Below, in pieces: positions 1-5,385 of a DNA stretch of 6,240 nt. The position numbers and the translations under genes were made by a program. The stretch covers positions 1 through 6,240 of the forward strand of contig JALOPC010000167.1 in the NCBI GenBank assembly GCA_025454095.1, written 5' to 3'. The notes under the pieces were generated by a model. That model was not told the origin of the DNA, did no database searches, and saw only the letters and a list, made by a program, of their open reading frames with translations. The stretch comes from Syntrophales bacterium (GTDB lineage Bacteria > Desulfobacterota > Syntrophia > Syntrophales > UBA2192). Numbering within the stretch: the stretch's first letter is position 1; every line of letters begins with the position of its first letter.

Positions 1-57
1 TTCTCGTTCGCGCAGGCTCTTCCCCCTCTCGATCCCTTCTCGATGGGGTCCCCGTTC

Positions 58-978
58 TCATTCCTGCACCGGGACGATGTCCGTCTTCCGTCTCTCCCGC
101 AGGCGCAGCAGCGACAGCAGCGCCAGGGCCGCCACGATCAGGACGATGCCCCACCCCTCCCAGAAGCCGATGGGCTCGCCCAACTGCAGGCGCGAGCCCG
201 TCATGCCGACGACGGGCACGGCCAGCGTACCGAGGCCGGCCAGCCCCGCGGGCAGGCGGTCGATCACGTAGGTCCAGAGCAGAAAGGCCACCCCGCAGAC
301 GAGCACGGAGTTGTAGACGATCGAGCCGATGAAGTAAGGCGACCAGTCGATGGGCGGCGACGGCACCAGGAAGGCGACGGGGATCAGGGGCAGGGTCCCG
401 AAGATGAGCTGCCACGTCGTGATGCGGATCAGGTCGAGCTTGAGGTAGCGCCGCCCCAGGACTTTCAGGATCACGGCGCCGGCCGCCCAGCACACCCCGG
501 AGATCACGGCGAGCATCTTGCTCTGGGCCGTGCCCCCGAGGGACCAGGGCTCGAGGATGCAGACCAGCCCGCAGAAGGCCATCGCGATGGGGACCCACAG
601 GGCGCCCCGCACCTTCTCGTCCAGGACGAGCCAGGCCAGCAGCAGGATCCAGAACGGCATGGTGTAGACGAGGATCGAGGTCTTCCCGGCCCCGCCGGTC
701 ACCAGGGCCCACACGATCAGGCCCGTCCCGAGGGAGGTCTGGGTGAGCCCGAGGATGGCGGTCCAGACGGGAAAGGGCGGCCGCAGGGGTTCGCGCTTCC
801 AGGCCATGAAGGCAAAAAGGAACACGCTGCCCAGGGCCATCCGCAGCGCGTTGAAGTCGAAGGGCCCCGCGTAGCGCAGGGACTCCTTCATGACGACCCA
901 GTTGTAGCCCCAGATCAGGGAGATGAGGACGAGGGCCACGATCGGGCCGGCGGCGGAATTCCCATTTTTCGGCATCAT
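58..978 (-). CDS. EamA/DMT-superfamily inner-membrane transporter
   Basis: The 306-residue protein has the length and layout of a drug/metabolite transporter with two EamA repeats, at about residues 12-143 and 154-292, and roughly ten hydrophobic helices. The first helix carries the family-typical stretch SLIWGYNWVVMK (20-31). Each half ends near an acidic residue before its last helix (D120-E121 and G267-E268), as is common in EamA proteins. A short basic tail (LRLRERRK) follows the last helix and is probably cytoplasmic. By family it would move a small metabolite or amino acid across the inner membrane; the substrate cannot be read from sequence. It starts 13 bases after the DUF697-like gene, so the two are probably co-transcribed. 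Two consecutive ATG codons (978 and 975) are possible starts; the ribosome site is weak (GTGGA or GAGG). Confidence 0.9.
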   Translation of the reverse strand: MMPKNGNSAAGPIVALVLISLIWGYNWVVMKESLRYAGPFDFNALRMALGSVFLFAFMAWKREPLRPPFPVWTAILGLTQTSLGTGLIVWALVTGGAGKTSILVYTMPFWILLLAWLVLDEKVRGALWVPIAMAFCGLVCILEPWSLGGTAQSKMLAVISGVCWAAGAVILKVLGRRYLKLDLIRITTWQLIFGTLPLIPVAFLVPSPPIDWSPYFIGSIVYNSVLVCGVAFLLWTYVIDRLPAGLAGLGTLAVPVVGMTGSRLQLGEPIGFWEGWGIVLIVAALALLSLLRLRERRKTDIVPVQE

Positions 979-991
979 TCCACGACCGGCC

Positions 992-1969
992 TCACTCTTC
1001 GCCCTTTTTCAGCTTGAGAAGCGCCAGGATGGAGTCCTTGATGTCGCGGGCAATCCCCGTGAGCCCCGAGAACGTCCCGCCCACCTTGTCCTTGGAGGCC
1101 ATCCACAGGCCCCGGGTGATCCGCGCCGTCCCGTTTTTGACGATGGCCCCCAGGAGTTTGGCCGCCTCGGCCGTGGCCGTGCGGCGCATCGTCCGGCGGT
1201 CGGCAACGACGAGGCTGCCGCACCATCGCCTGGCGACGATCCCGACGCGGAGCGTGAGGAAGGCGTTGGCGGCCCCCGTGAGGATCGAGGTGACGACGAT
1301 GGACGCCGCGGCCTGCATGCCCGGCACGGAGAGACTGACGGCGCCGAGGGCCGACGAGAGGATCGGCTCGATCTGCTCGCTGATCTCCGCCTCGTCGAGT
1401 TCTCCCGCCACGAAGGCCGTGGCGGCCACGTTGGCGTAGAGGTGGATGAGTTCCCGCAGCGCCGGCCGCTGGGAGTAGATGGAGGCGATGCGCCAGAGCA
1501 TGCGGACGTGGGCCGTCAGCACGAAGATCGTGTCGAGCCGCCCGCTCTGCGAGATGGCGGTGCTGACGAAGACGGCCGCGGCGCTGTCCCGGATCACGAC
1601 GTCGCACTCCCGTCCGAGGGCCCCCAGGGCATTCTCGAGCCCGGCGCGGTCCGTAAGGTCGTAGCCCTTGAGTCGCGGGTTGGCGGCCAGGCGCTTGCGC
1701 AGGGCGTCAAAATGGCGGGAGAATTCCGGCTCCGCCTCGGTTGCGGGCGGCACGAGGGGCCTGGGAAGCCGCAGGAAGAAGACCGCGGCGGCGAGGATCA
1801 GCGCGGCGTAGAGACCGAGCAGGAACCACAGCACGGCCGTGCCGAAGGCCGGGCTCACCCGCTCGGCAAGCCCCACCACCTGCGCCGTCTGGTTGACGGC
1901 AAAGAGAACGAAGAAGAAAAGGATGACGGCGCTTACCACGAGCGCCACGTTCCTGACCGTGTTGTACAT
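992..1969 (-). CDS. DUF697/YcjF-like membrane protein
   Basis: From the ATG at 1969 this is a 325-residue protein. Two hydrophobic helices lie at about 6-26 and 42-67, followed by a soluble stretch with a basic/acidic region (77-125). A conserved-looking C-terminal half runs from 137 to 290 and includes HVRMLWRIASIYSQRP (154-169), ELIHLYANV (173-181) and TGAANAFLTLRVG (231-243). This arrangement matches my recollection of the DUF697 (YcjF) family, often linked to membrane-associated GTPases, but no GTPase domain is present here. The function is unknown. An upstream TTG (2017) would add 16 basic residues and has a better purine-rich ribosome site (GGAGAGGAG). That site lies inside the hairpin repeat, so I prefer the ATG but cannot exclude the TTG. 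The stop is 13 bases before the transporter gene. Confidence 0.7.
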   Translation of the reverse strand: MYNTVRNVALVVSAVILFFFVLFAVNQTAQVVGLAERVSPAFGTAVLWFLLGLYAALILAAAVFFLRLPRPLVPPATEAEPEFSRHFDALRKRLAANPRLKGYDLTDRAGLENALGALGRECDVVIRDSAAAVFVSTAISQSGRLDTIFVLTAHVRMLWRIASIYSQRPALRELIHLYANVAATAFVAGELDEAEISEQIEPILSSALGAVSLSVPGMQAAASIVVTSILTGAANAFLTLRVGIVARRWCGSLVVADRRTMRRTATAEAAKLLGAIVKNGTARITRGLWMASKDKVGGTFSGLTGIARDIKDSILALLKLKKGEE

Positions 1970-2019
1970 GCCCTTCACCCCGTGCCGATTCAAGCGCAGT
2001 CGGTCGCGTTCCTTCAAGC

Positions 2020-2100
2020 TCCTCTCCCCATTGCGGGAGAGGATTCAGGTGAGGGGGAATGTTCCCCCTCCTCCACATCCTCCTCCCACCGGGGGAGGAG
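2020..2100. repeat. Cluster of three GC-rich hairpins (REP-like element)
   Basis: Three inverted repeats follow each other. They are CCTCTCCC (2021-2028) with GGGAGAGG (2035-2042), GAGGGGGAA (2051-2059) with TTCCCCCTC (2062-2070), and CTCCTCCC (2080-2087) with GGGAGGAG (2093-2100). The first, with its flank CAGGTGAGGGGG, resembles the element at 3966-4005, so this is a dispersed palindromic family rather than a one-off structure. It fills the gap between the metallopeptidase and DUF697-like genes. No T-tract follows, so a classical intrinsic terminator is unlikely; mRNA processing or stabilisation is possible. Confidence 0.75.
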
Positions 2101-2115
2101 AACAGGGGTACGCAA

Positions 2116-2493
2116 TTATTCATAGCCCAGCTCGGCCAGCTCCTCCTCCGTCATCCCGATGAAGTGGGCCACCTCGTGGACCACGGTGATCTCGATCTCC
2201 TCCTCGAGCTCGTCGAGCGTTTCGCACATCTCCTCGAGGGGCTCCTGGAAGATCTGGATCGTGTCCGGGTACTGCAGCATGTCGAAGTGGGAGCGCTCCA
2301 TCAGGGAGGCGCCCGTGTAGACCCCCAGGAGGGGCTCGTCGGGCGGCAGGCCCATCTCCTCCAGCAGCTCCGGCGAAGGCCACTTCTGGACGGAGATGAC
2401 CATGTTGTCCAGGTGCTTGCGGATCGGCGGCGGGATGCGGCGGATCGCCCGCTGGACGGCCCGGTCGAACTCCCTGGCGCTGAGCTTCCTCAC
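2116..2493 (-). CDS. Small zincin-type metallopeptidase family protein (PF06262-like)
   Basis: This 125-residue protein carries HEVAHFIG (106-113), the HExxHxxG zinc-binding motif. It is followed by MTEEELAELGY, the usual C-terminus of the small bacterial zincin_1 family, in which an acidic residue after the motif probably completes the zinc site. The N-terminal helix (SAREFDRAVQRAIRRIP) and the central GVYTGASL segment also fit the family. It has no signal peptide, so it is cytosolic; substrates of this family are not established. I chose the GTG at 2493 because it overlaps the TGA of the preceding hydrolase gene (GTGA) and has GGAGG about 10 bases upstream. The open frame continues further upstream, but only as the shadow of the hydrolase. 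Translational coupling with that gene is likely. Confidence 0.87.
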   Translation of the reverse strand: MRKLSAREFDRAVQRAIRRIPPPIRKHLDNMVISVQKWPSPELLEEMGLPPDEPLLGVYTGASLMERSHFDMLQYPDTIQIFQEPLEEMCETLDELEEEIEITVVHEVAHFIGMTEEELAELGYE

Positions 2494-3056
2494 GGCCCCT
2501 GCACCTCCGCCAGGAAGGCCTCGAGCGTCATCACCCGCAGCAGAGGGTACAGCGGGTTCTTGCGGTAGATCTCGAGGCAGTTGGCGTGCATCTCGCGGCT
2601 GAAGCTCGCGCAGCAGTCCTCGAGGATCACCACGCGGAAGTCGTTCGACAGCGCATCGAAGGCCGACGACAGCACGCACCAGTGGGTGGCGATGCCGCAG
2701 AGCGCCACCGTGTCGGCCCCGTGGAGCCGCAGGGTGTGGTCGATGTCCGTCTTGTAGAAGGCGCTGAAGCGGCGCTTGGGCGAGTAGTAATCCGTTTCGG
2801 CCTGCGTGAGCAGGTCCGTCACTTCGGCCCCCTTCGTGCCCCGGATGGAGTGGTTCTTCATCTTGCCCTGGAAGATGAAATCGCCGGGCACGAAGCTGTC
2901 CATGGAGAAAATCACGGGAATCGATCGCTCCCGGGCGACCCCGGTGAGGCGGTTGATGGCGGGCACGATCTCGCGGCCCAGTTCCTTGATGGGCATGGGA
3001 TGGGCCCCTTCGAGGGTGTCCTTGAGCATGTCGACGATGACAACGGCCGGTTTCAT
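2490..3056 (-). CDS. Isochorismatase-like cysteine hydrolase
   Basis: The 188-residue product has the isochorismatase/nicotinamidase fold signature. An N-terminal VVIVDMLKD carries the presumed catalytic Asp (D9), SPKRRFSAF carries the Lys (K94), and GIATHWCV (121-128) carries the nucleophile Cys127 after the usual cis-peptide region. The family hydrolyses amides, ureido groups or vinyl ethers of small metabolites in the cytosol. True nicotinamidases usually have a DxH metal site after the second strand. Here the segment is SMDSFVPGDF, with Phe in place of that His, so a nicotinamidase call is not supported and the substrate is unknown. The ATG at 3056 is chosen because AAAGGA lies 6 bases upstream and the fold starts at once. 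A longer frame to 3188 would add 44 low-complexity residues overlapping the upstream gene. Confidence 0.9.
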   Translation of the reverse strand: MKPAVVIVDMLKDTLEGAHPMPIKELGREIVPAINRLTGVARERSIPVIFSMDSFVPGDFIFQGKMKNHSIRGTKGAEVTDLLTQAETDYYSPKRRFSAFYKTDIDHTLRLHGADTVALCGIATHWCVLSSAFDALSNDFRVVILEDCCASFSREMHANCLEIYRKNPLYPLLRVMTLEAFLAEVQGP

Positions 3057-3067
3057 GAAATATCCTT

Positions 3068-3391
3068 TCAATCGGTAATGTCGAGCAGAATCAGGTTCAC
3101 CTGCCCCGCGAAGGCGGGAAGCCGCTGCACCGCTGCGCTCCAGAGGGCTTCGTGCCCGGCGCCTGCGTCCGCCCGCCAGGCATCCCAATCGATCGCCGGG
3201 TATCTCTTGCGGATCTTCTCGGGAAGACTCGCGACGGCACGCCCGATCGAGGCGAGGTCGTCGCCCGCGGCGGCGGCCCGGGCCCGATCCCGCAGAAAAT
3301 CCTCGCGGGAGAGCCCCCGCGTAATTTCTTCGATCCGCTTCGCGGCCTTCAGGATCTCGGCGATGTGTCGCTTGTACTCGACCGTCTTCAT
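3068..3391 (-). CDS. HepT-like HEPN-domain protein (DUF86 family), altered active site
   Basis: The 107-residue protein aligns by eye with HepT/DUF86 proteins. It has an N-terminal helix with ILKAAKRIEEITRGLSREDFLRDR (13-36), then a helix like the conserved EIIGEA helix (DDLASIGRAVASLPEKIRKRYPAIDW), then a C-terminal helix (ALWSAAVQRLPAFAGQVNLIL). HepT proteins usually carry Rx4-6HxY, the HEPN RNase motif, after the Pro-x-Ile-x-Trp. Here that region is shortened to WRADAGAGHEALW. An Arg and His are present six residues apart (R73, H80), but HxY is replaced by HEA, so RNase activity is doubtful. No MNT nucleotidyltransferase antitoxin lies next to it. The ATG at 3391 has AGGGGGT upstream. It is the first gene of the leftward string, 11 bases before the hydrolase. 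Confidence 0.7.
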   Translation of the reverse strand: MKTVEYKRHIAEILKAAKRIEEITRGLSREDFLRDRARAAAAGDDLASIGRAVASLPEKIRKRYPAIDWDAWRADAGAGHEALWSAAVQRLPAFAGQVNLILLDITD

Positions 3392-3433
3392 CGGGACCCC
3401 CTGCAGGTGTTTCGACTGCAATCTATCAAAACG

Positions 3434-3476
3434 CCTGCGTTTACGCACGAAAAAACGGGGAGGCCTCCCGCGCAGG
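3434..3476. promoter_or_regulatory. Nested palindromes in the divergent intergenic region
   Basis: The 141 bases between the leftward string and the rightward gene contain a perfect 12-base palindrome, GGGAGGCCTCCC (3458-3469), and a second inverted repeat, TGCGT-TT-ACGCA (3436-3447). Both are enclosed by CCTGCG (3434-3439) and its complement CGCAGG (3471-3476). This suits a shared operator or a structured 5' leader. I see no convincing -35/-10 pair for either direction, so the promoter positions stay open. Confidence 0.4.
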
Positions 3477-3532
3477 ATTCAACCTTGGACCGCTTCCTGC
3501 CGATAAGAAGAGAGTAACGAGGAGGCCGAGAC

Positions 3533-3937
3533 ATGCGCGAAGCCCTGACCGAGGCCGAGATCCACCGGCTGGGAGTGCACATCATCCGCGAGGAGCTGCA
3601 GCAGGAGGGCTGGATCATCCTGGAGCTCAACGTCAACCCCAAGGTGAATCCCCAGATCATCGCCCGGAGAAACGGCACCCTGGGTCACGTGCTCGTCCGG
3701 ACGGCCAAGCACCCCAAACGGGGAGCCGTGGAGAACGACGACGTCGCCCGGTCGTGCATGGAGCACGCCTCCCGGCACAATGCCCGCTGCTTCTTCGCCG
3801 GTCTGCGGGTCAGCCACGCCGAATCGGCCCGGCTCCACGACGAGAGGGCCATGGGGGTTCCCTTCAAGGGCGAAGGGGTCCTTGTCGCCTTTTCGGGCCT
3901 GGAGGAGTTGAGGCCGGAAGGAATCGTCATCGTGTAA
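3533..3937 (+). CDS. Unknown protein, possibly a degenerate PD-(D/E)XK nuclease-like fold
   Basis: I do not recognise this 134-residue protein as a named family. It has a good ribosome site (GAGGAGG, 8 bases before the ATG at 3533). The predicted order is an N-terminal helix (TEAEIHRLGVHIIREELQQE), a strand run GWIILELN, then NPQIIARRNGTLGHVLVRTA (39-58), a helix rich in acidic and basic residues (69-82), and a last strand pair around GEGVLVAFSG. The 'xxIIARRxGTLxxxxVRT' stretch resembles the D...ExK core of Mrr-like endonucleases, where one expects DIIA and a strand ending ExK. Here those positions read Q41-I-I-A and LVR (54-56), so the acidic residues appear to be lost. A nuclease fold is therefore only a hypothesis; the gene could be an inactive relative or unrelated. 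It is transcribed away from the HepT-like gene. Confidence 0.75.
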   Translation: MREALTEAEIHRLGVHIIREELQQEGWIILELNVNPKVNPQIIARRNGTLGHVLVRTAKHPKRGAVENDDVARSCMEHASRHNARCFFAGLRVSHAESARLHDERAMGVPFKGEGVLVAFSGLEELRPEGIVIV

Positions 3938-3965
3938 ACCGCCATCGCGAGCCGAGTGCCTCTAG

Positions 3966-4005
3966 TTCCCTCGCCCTTGACGGGAGAGGGTCAGGGTGAG
4001 GGTGG
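3966..4005. repeat. REP-like palindromic element
   Basis: CCCTCGCCC (3968-3976) can pair with GGGAGAGGG (3982-3990) with one mismatch, followed by TCAGGGTGAGGGTGG. The same layout, a hairpin then CAGGTGAGGGGG, occurs at 2021-2056, so both belong to one dispersed family. It begins about 30 bases after the stop of the 3533-3937 gene and could form an RNA structure at the end of that transcript, but it lacks a T-tract. Confidence 0.7.
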
Positions 4006-4122
4006 ATTACGCGAGGCGTGGCGAACCCCATCACGCATCTTCGTAGATCCCAAGCAAGTCCCGGCCTTTTTCATTCTCTTCTTTTCAGTCGTCTCTCCCA
4101 ACGCCATTGCCGCCTGCCGGGT

Positions 4123-4172
4123 TGTCATCCCCGCTTCCCTCTCGATGTCATCCCCGCGAAGGCGGGGATCCA
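4123..4172 (+). repeat. Palindromic repeat copy A (TGTCATCCCCGC family)
   Basis: The full unit is TGTCATCCCCGC at 4146, with an 8-bp stem ATCCCCGC (4150-4157) / GCGGGGAT (4162-4169) and loop GAAG. A left half-unit, TGTCATCCCCGC at 4123-4134, precedes it by 23 bases. It is the first of three copies in the same orientation. It lies 117 bases before the first antitoxin gene. The rest of the 351-base gene-free stretch 3938-4288 holds the REP-like element at 3966-4005, about 115 bases with nothing I recognise (4006-4122), and the operator region at 4230-4277. Confidence 0.85.
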
Positions 4173-4229
4173 TGCCCCTTCCCATCTCGAGACCCTGAAG
4201 CACGGGAAGCAAGGCGGCAGAAAAAGCTG

Positions 4230-4277
4230 TTGACGGCACTCTCCAATCATGTAATCATTACACCATATCTGTAATCA
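4230..4277 (+). promoter_or_regulatory. Candidate promoter/operator of the first toxin-antitoxin module
   Basis: A perfect palindrome TGTAAT-C-ATTACA lies at 4250-4262. Its half TGTAATCA recurs at 4270-4277, 20 bases on, about two helical turns, which suits two antitoxin dimers on one DNA face. A TTGACG box (4230-4235) could be a -35, but no well-spaced good -10 is visible. Ribbon-helix-helix antitoxins normally repress their own operons at such sites. The operator call is stronger than the promoter call. Confidence 0.5.
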
Positions 4278-4288
4278 CTGAGGGCACT

Positions 4289-4537
4289 ATGGTCAGAACG
4301 CAGATCCAGCTGACGGAAGAGCAGGCCCGGGCGCTGAAGGAAATCGCGGCCGCCCGCGGAGAATCCATGGCGGAGGTCATCCGGCGCGCCGTGGACGGGG
4401 TAATCCACTCGGGCATCAGGATGCCCGCCGACGAAAAGAAAAAGAGGGCCATGGACGTCGTCGGGAAATTCAAGTCCGGGAAACGAGACGTTTCGAAGCG
4501 ACACGATGCCTACCTGGCGGAGGCCTACGACAAATGA
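4289..4537 (+). CDS. VapB-like ribbon-helix-helix (CopG-type) antitoxin
   Basis: The 82-residue protein starts with an RHH DNA-binding domain: strand RTQIQL (3-8), helix EEQARALKEIAAARG, then SMAEVIRRAVDGVI (27-39). Its tail DVVGKFKSGKRDVSKRHDAYLAEAY is typical of antitoxins paired with PIN toxins; this segment usually wraps the toxin. The ATG at 4289 has GAGGG 4 bases upstream. The stop overlaps the original toxin start (ATGA at 4534-4537), the usual coupled arrangement. It should dimerise, bind the operator upstream and neutralise the toxin. Because the partner toxin is broken, this may now be an orphan antitoxin that still acts as a repressor. Confidence 0.9.
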   Translation: MVRTQIQLTEEQARALKEIAAARGESMAEVIRRAVDGVIHSGIRMPADEKKKRAMDVVGKFKSGKRDVSKRHDAYLAEAYDK

Positions 4538-4915
4538 GAGTCTTTTTACGCCCTTCTGGATCGAGACGACGACAATCATGCCATAGCCAGGAGCGCATGG
4601 ACCGGAATCGTGGAAAACGGAACCGTCGCGGTAACGAGCAGCTACGTCCTCGTGGAAACCGTCGCTCTTCTGCAGAGCCGTCTCGGGCTGGAGGCCGTGC
4701 GGGCCTTCGAGGAGGCCATGGTCCCCGTCCTTCACGTGGAATACGTCACGGGCGAGCTTCACAAACTGGGAATGGCCGCCCTCCTGGTCGCGGCCAGACG
4801 ACGGCTCAGCCTCGTCGACTGTGTCAGCTTCGAAATCATGCGGCGCAACGGAATCACTGCATCCTTCTCGTTTGACAGCCATTTCAAGGAACAGGGCTTC
4901 CGCCTCATTTCCTGA
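4534..4915 (+). pseudogene. VapC-like PIN-domain toxin, disrupted at the N-terminus
   Basis: The ATG at 4534 overlaps the antitoxin stop and encodes MRVF, the usual start of this PIN group, which should continue as VDTSAFYALLDRD. Instead the frame runs into unrelated sequence, while FYALLDRDDDNHAIARSAW and the rest of the PIN domain follow in another frame, open from TTT-TAC near 4544 to the TGA at 4913-4915. The missing piece corresponds to about 17 bases encoding the VDTSA segment with the first catalytic Asp. The other acidic residues remain: Glu in VLVETVALL (codon 4655-4657), Asp in LSLVDCVSFE (4817-4819) and Asp in SFDSHFKEQGF (4874-4876). No usable start opens the PIN frame before a GTG at 4610. 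A functional RNase is very unlikely. The otherwise clean domain suggests recent loss. Confidence 0.8.
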
Positions 4916-4970
4916 CCCGTCCTGTCGTTTTTTCCAGCATATCCTCTTATCAGTTCCACACCCCTCTTGA

Positions 4971-5018
4971 TATCATCCCCGTTTTCCCTTGATGTCATCC
5001 CCGCGAAAGCGGGGATCA
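4971..5018 (+). repeat. Palindromic repeat copy B (TGTCATCCCCGC family)
   Basis: The full unit TGTCATCCCCGC at 4993 forms an 8-bp stem ATCCCCGC (4997-5004) / GCGGGGAT (5009-5016) with loop GAAA. A degenerate left half-unit, TATCATCCCC, begins at 4971, 22 bases earlier. It lies between the two toxin-antitoxin modules, about 55 bases after the broken toxin and about 120 bases before the next antitoxin. Its right flank (ATCAATCCCTTTC...) is shared with copy C. Confidence 0.85.
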
Positions 5019-5102
5019 ATCCCTTTCTTCACCCACGCCCCCGCGCAAGTTCATACTTTCCTGGAGTGCAGGTTGCCCCTGCACAATTCTGCAAACCAAT
5101 AC

Positions 5103-5140
5103 TTGACAGCTTACCATACTTAATGATATGGGTAGCCATA
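5103..5140 (+). promoter_or_regulatory. Promoter and overlapping operator of the second vapBC module
   Basis: A perfect TTGACA (-35) lies at 5103-5108. With an 18-base spacer the -10 would be TATGGG (5127-5132), preceded by TG (5124-5125) as in extended -10 promoters. Half-sites CCATA (5114-5118), TATGG (5127-5131) and CCATA (5136-5140) alternate in orientation; TATGG-GTAG-CCATA is a perfect inverted repeat covering the -10. Transcription would start close to 5139-5140, at the antitoxin ATG. Binding of the VapBC complex here would block the promoter. Confidence 0.6.
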
Positions 5141-5385
5141 TGAAAACGACTGTCGAGATATCCAATGCGCTGCTGGAAGAAACGCGGCGCGCGGCAACGC
5201 AGGATGGAACAACCGTCAAGGCCCTGATCGAGGAAGGGCTGCGACGCGTGCTCGTGGAGAGGAAAAAGAGAGGCCGGTTTCAGCTCCGCAAGGCCGCGTT
5301 CAAGGGCAAGGGGCTTCAGCCTCAGCTCGAGGGAGTATCCTGGGACCGGATCCGCGACACGATCTATGAGGGCCGGGGCGGATGA
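5140..5385 (+). CDS. vapB: VapB-type antitoxin
   Basis: The 81-residue protein begins MKTTVEISNALLEETRRAA, a ribbon-helix-helix-like N-terminus, followed by DGTTVKALIEEGLRRVL (22-38). It ends with the toxin-binding tail GVSWDRIRDTIYEGRG, a form well known in VapB antitoxins. An ATG 12 bases upstream (5128) would add MGSH, but it lies within the predicted -10 region, so 5140 is preferred. No Shine-Dalgarno sequence precedes either ATG, consistent with leaderless translation. The stop overlaps the toxin start in ATGA, so the two are translationally coupled. Confidence 0.9.
   Translation: MKTTVEISNALLEETRRAATQDGTTVKALIEEGLRRVLVERKKRGRFQLRKAAFKGKGLQPQLEGVSWDRIRDTIYEGRGG

Noticed and set aside
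1..57. Sequence after the transporter stop
   Set aside because: No start codon with a frame, no hairpin with a T-tract and no repeat family member could be supported.
899..906. Eight-base match (CAGTTGTA) between the seed end of the I-C spacer and the transporter gene
   Set aside because: Eight bases are expected by chance in a window of this size, and the adjacent bases (ACC) are not the TTC expected for a I-C PAM.
43..2125. Long rightward open frames (43-1017, 923-2125, 1014-1439) opposite the transporter and DUF697-like genes
   Set aside because: Their products are low-complexity, rich in Arg, Gly, Pro, Asp and Gln, with no domain. They are antisense shadows caused by high GC content; the - strand frames have clear membrane segments.
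2494..2679. Upstream extension of the metallopeptidase to 2679
   Set aside because: The added residues are simply the hydrolase gene read in another frame; the GTG at 2493 with GGAGG and the GTGA overlap is a better start.
2586..3517. Rightward open frames 2586-3506 and 3152-3517
   Set aside because: They lie opposite the hydrolase and HepT-like genes, show no motif, and have compositions typical of antisense frames.
4534..4875. A 113-residue protein from the ATG at 4534
   Set aside because: After MRVF the product is Arg/Gly-rich without a domain, while the PIN domain lies in another frame. This is the frameshifted remnant, not a separate gene.
4913..4940. Possible intrinsic terminator after the broken toxin (T6 run at 4928-4933)
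   Set aside because: No stable GC-rich stem directly precedes the T-run, so it does not meet the usual criteria.
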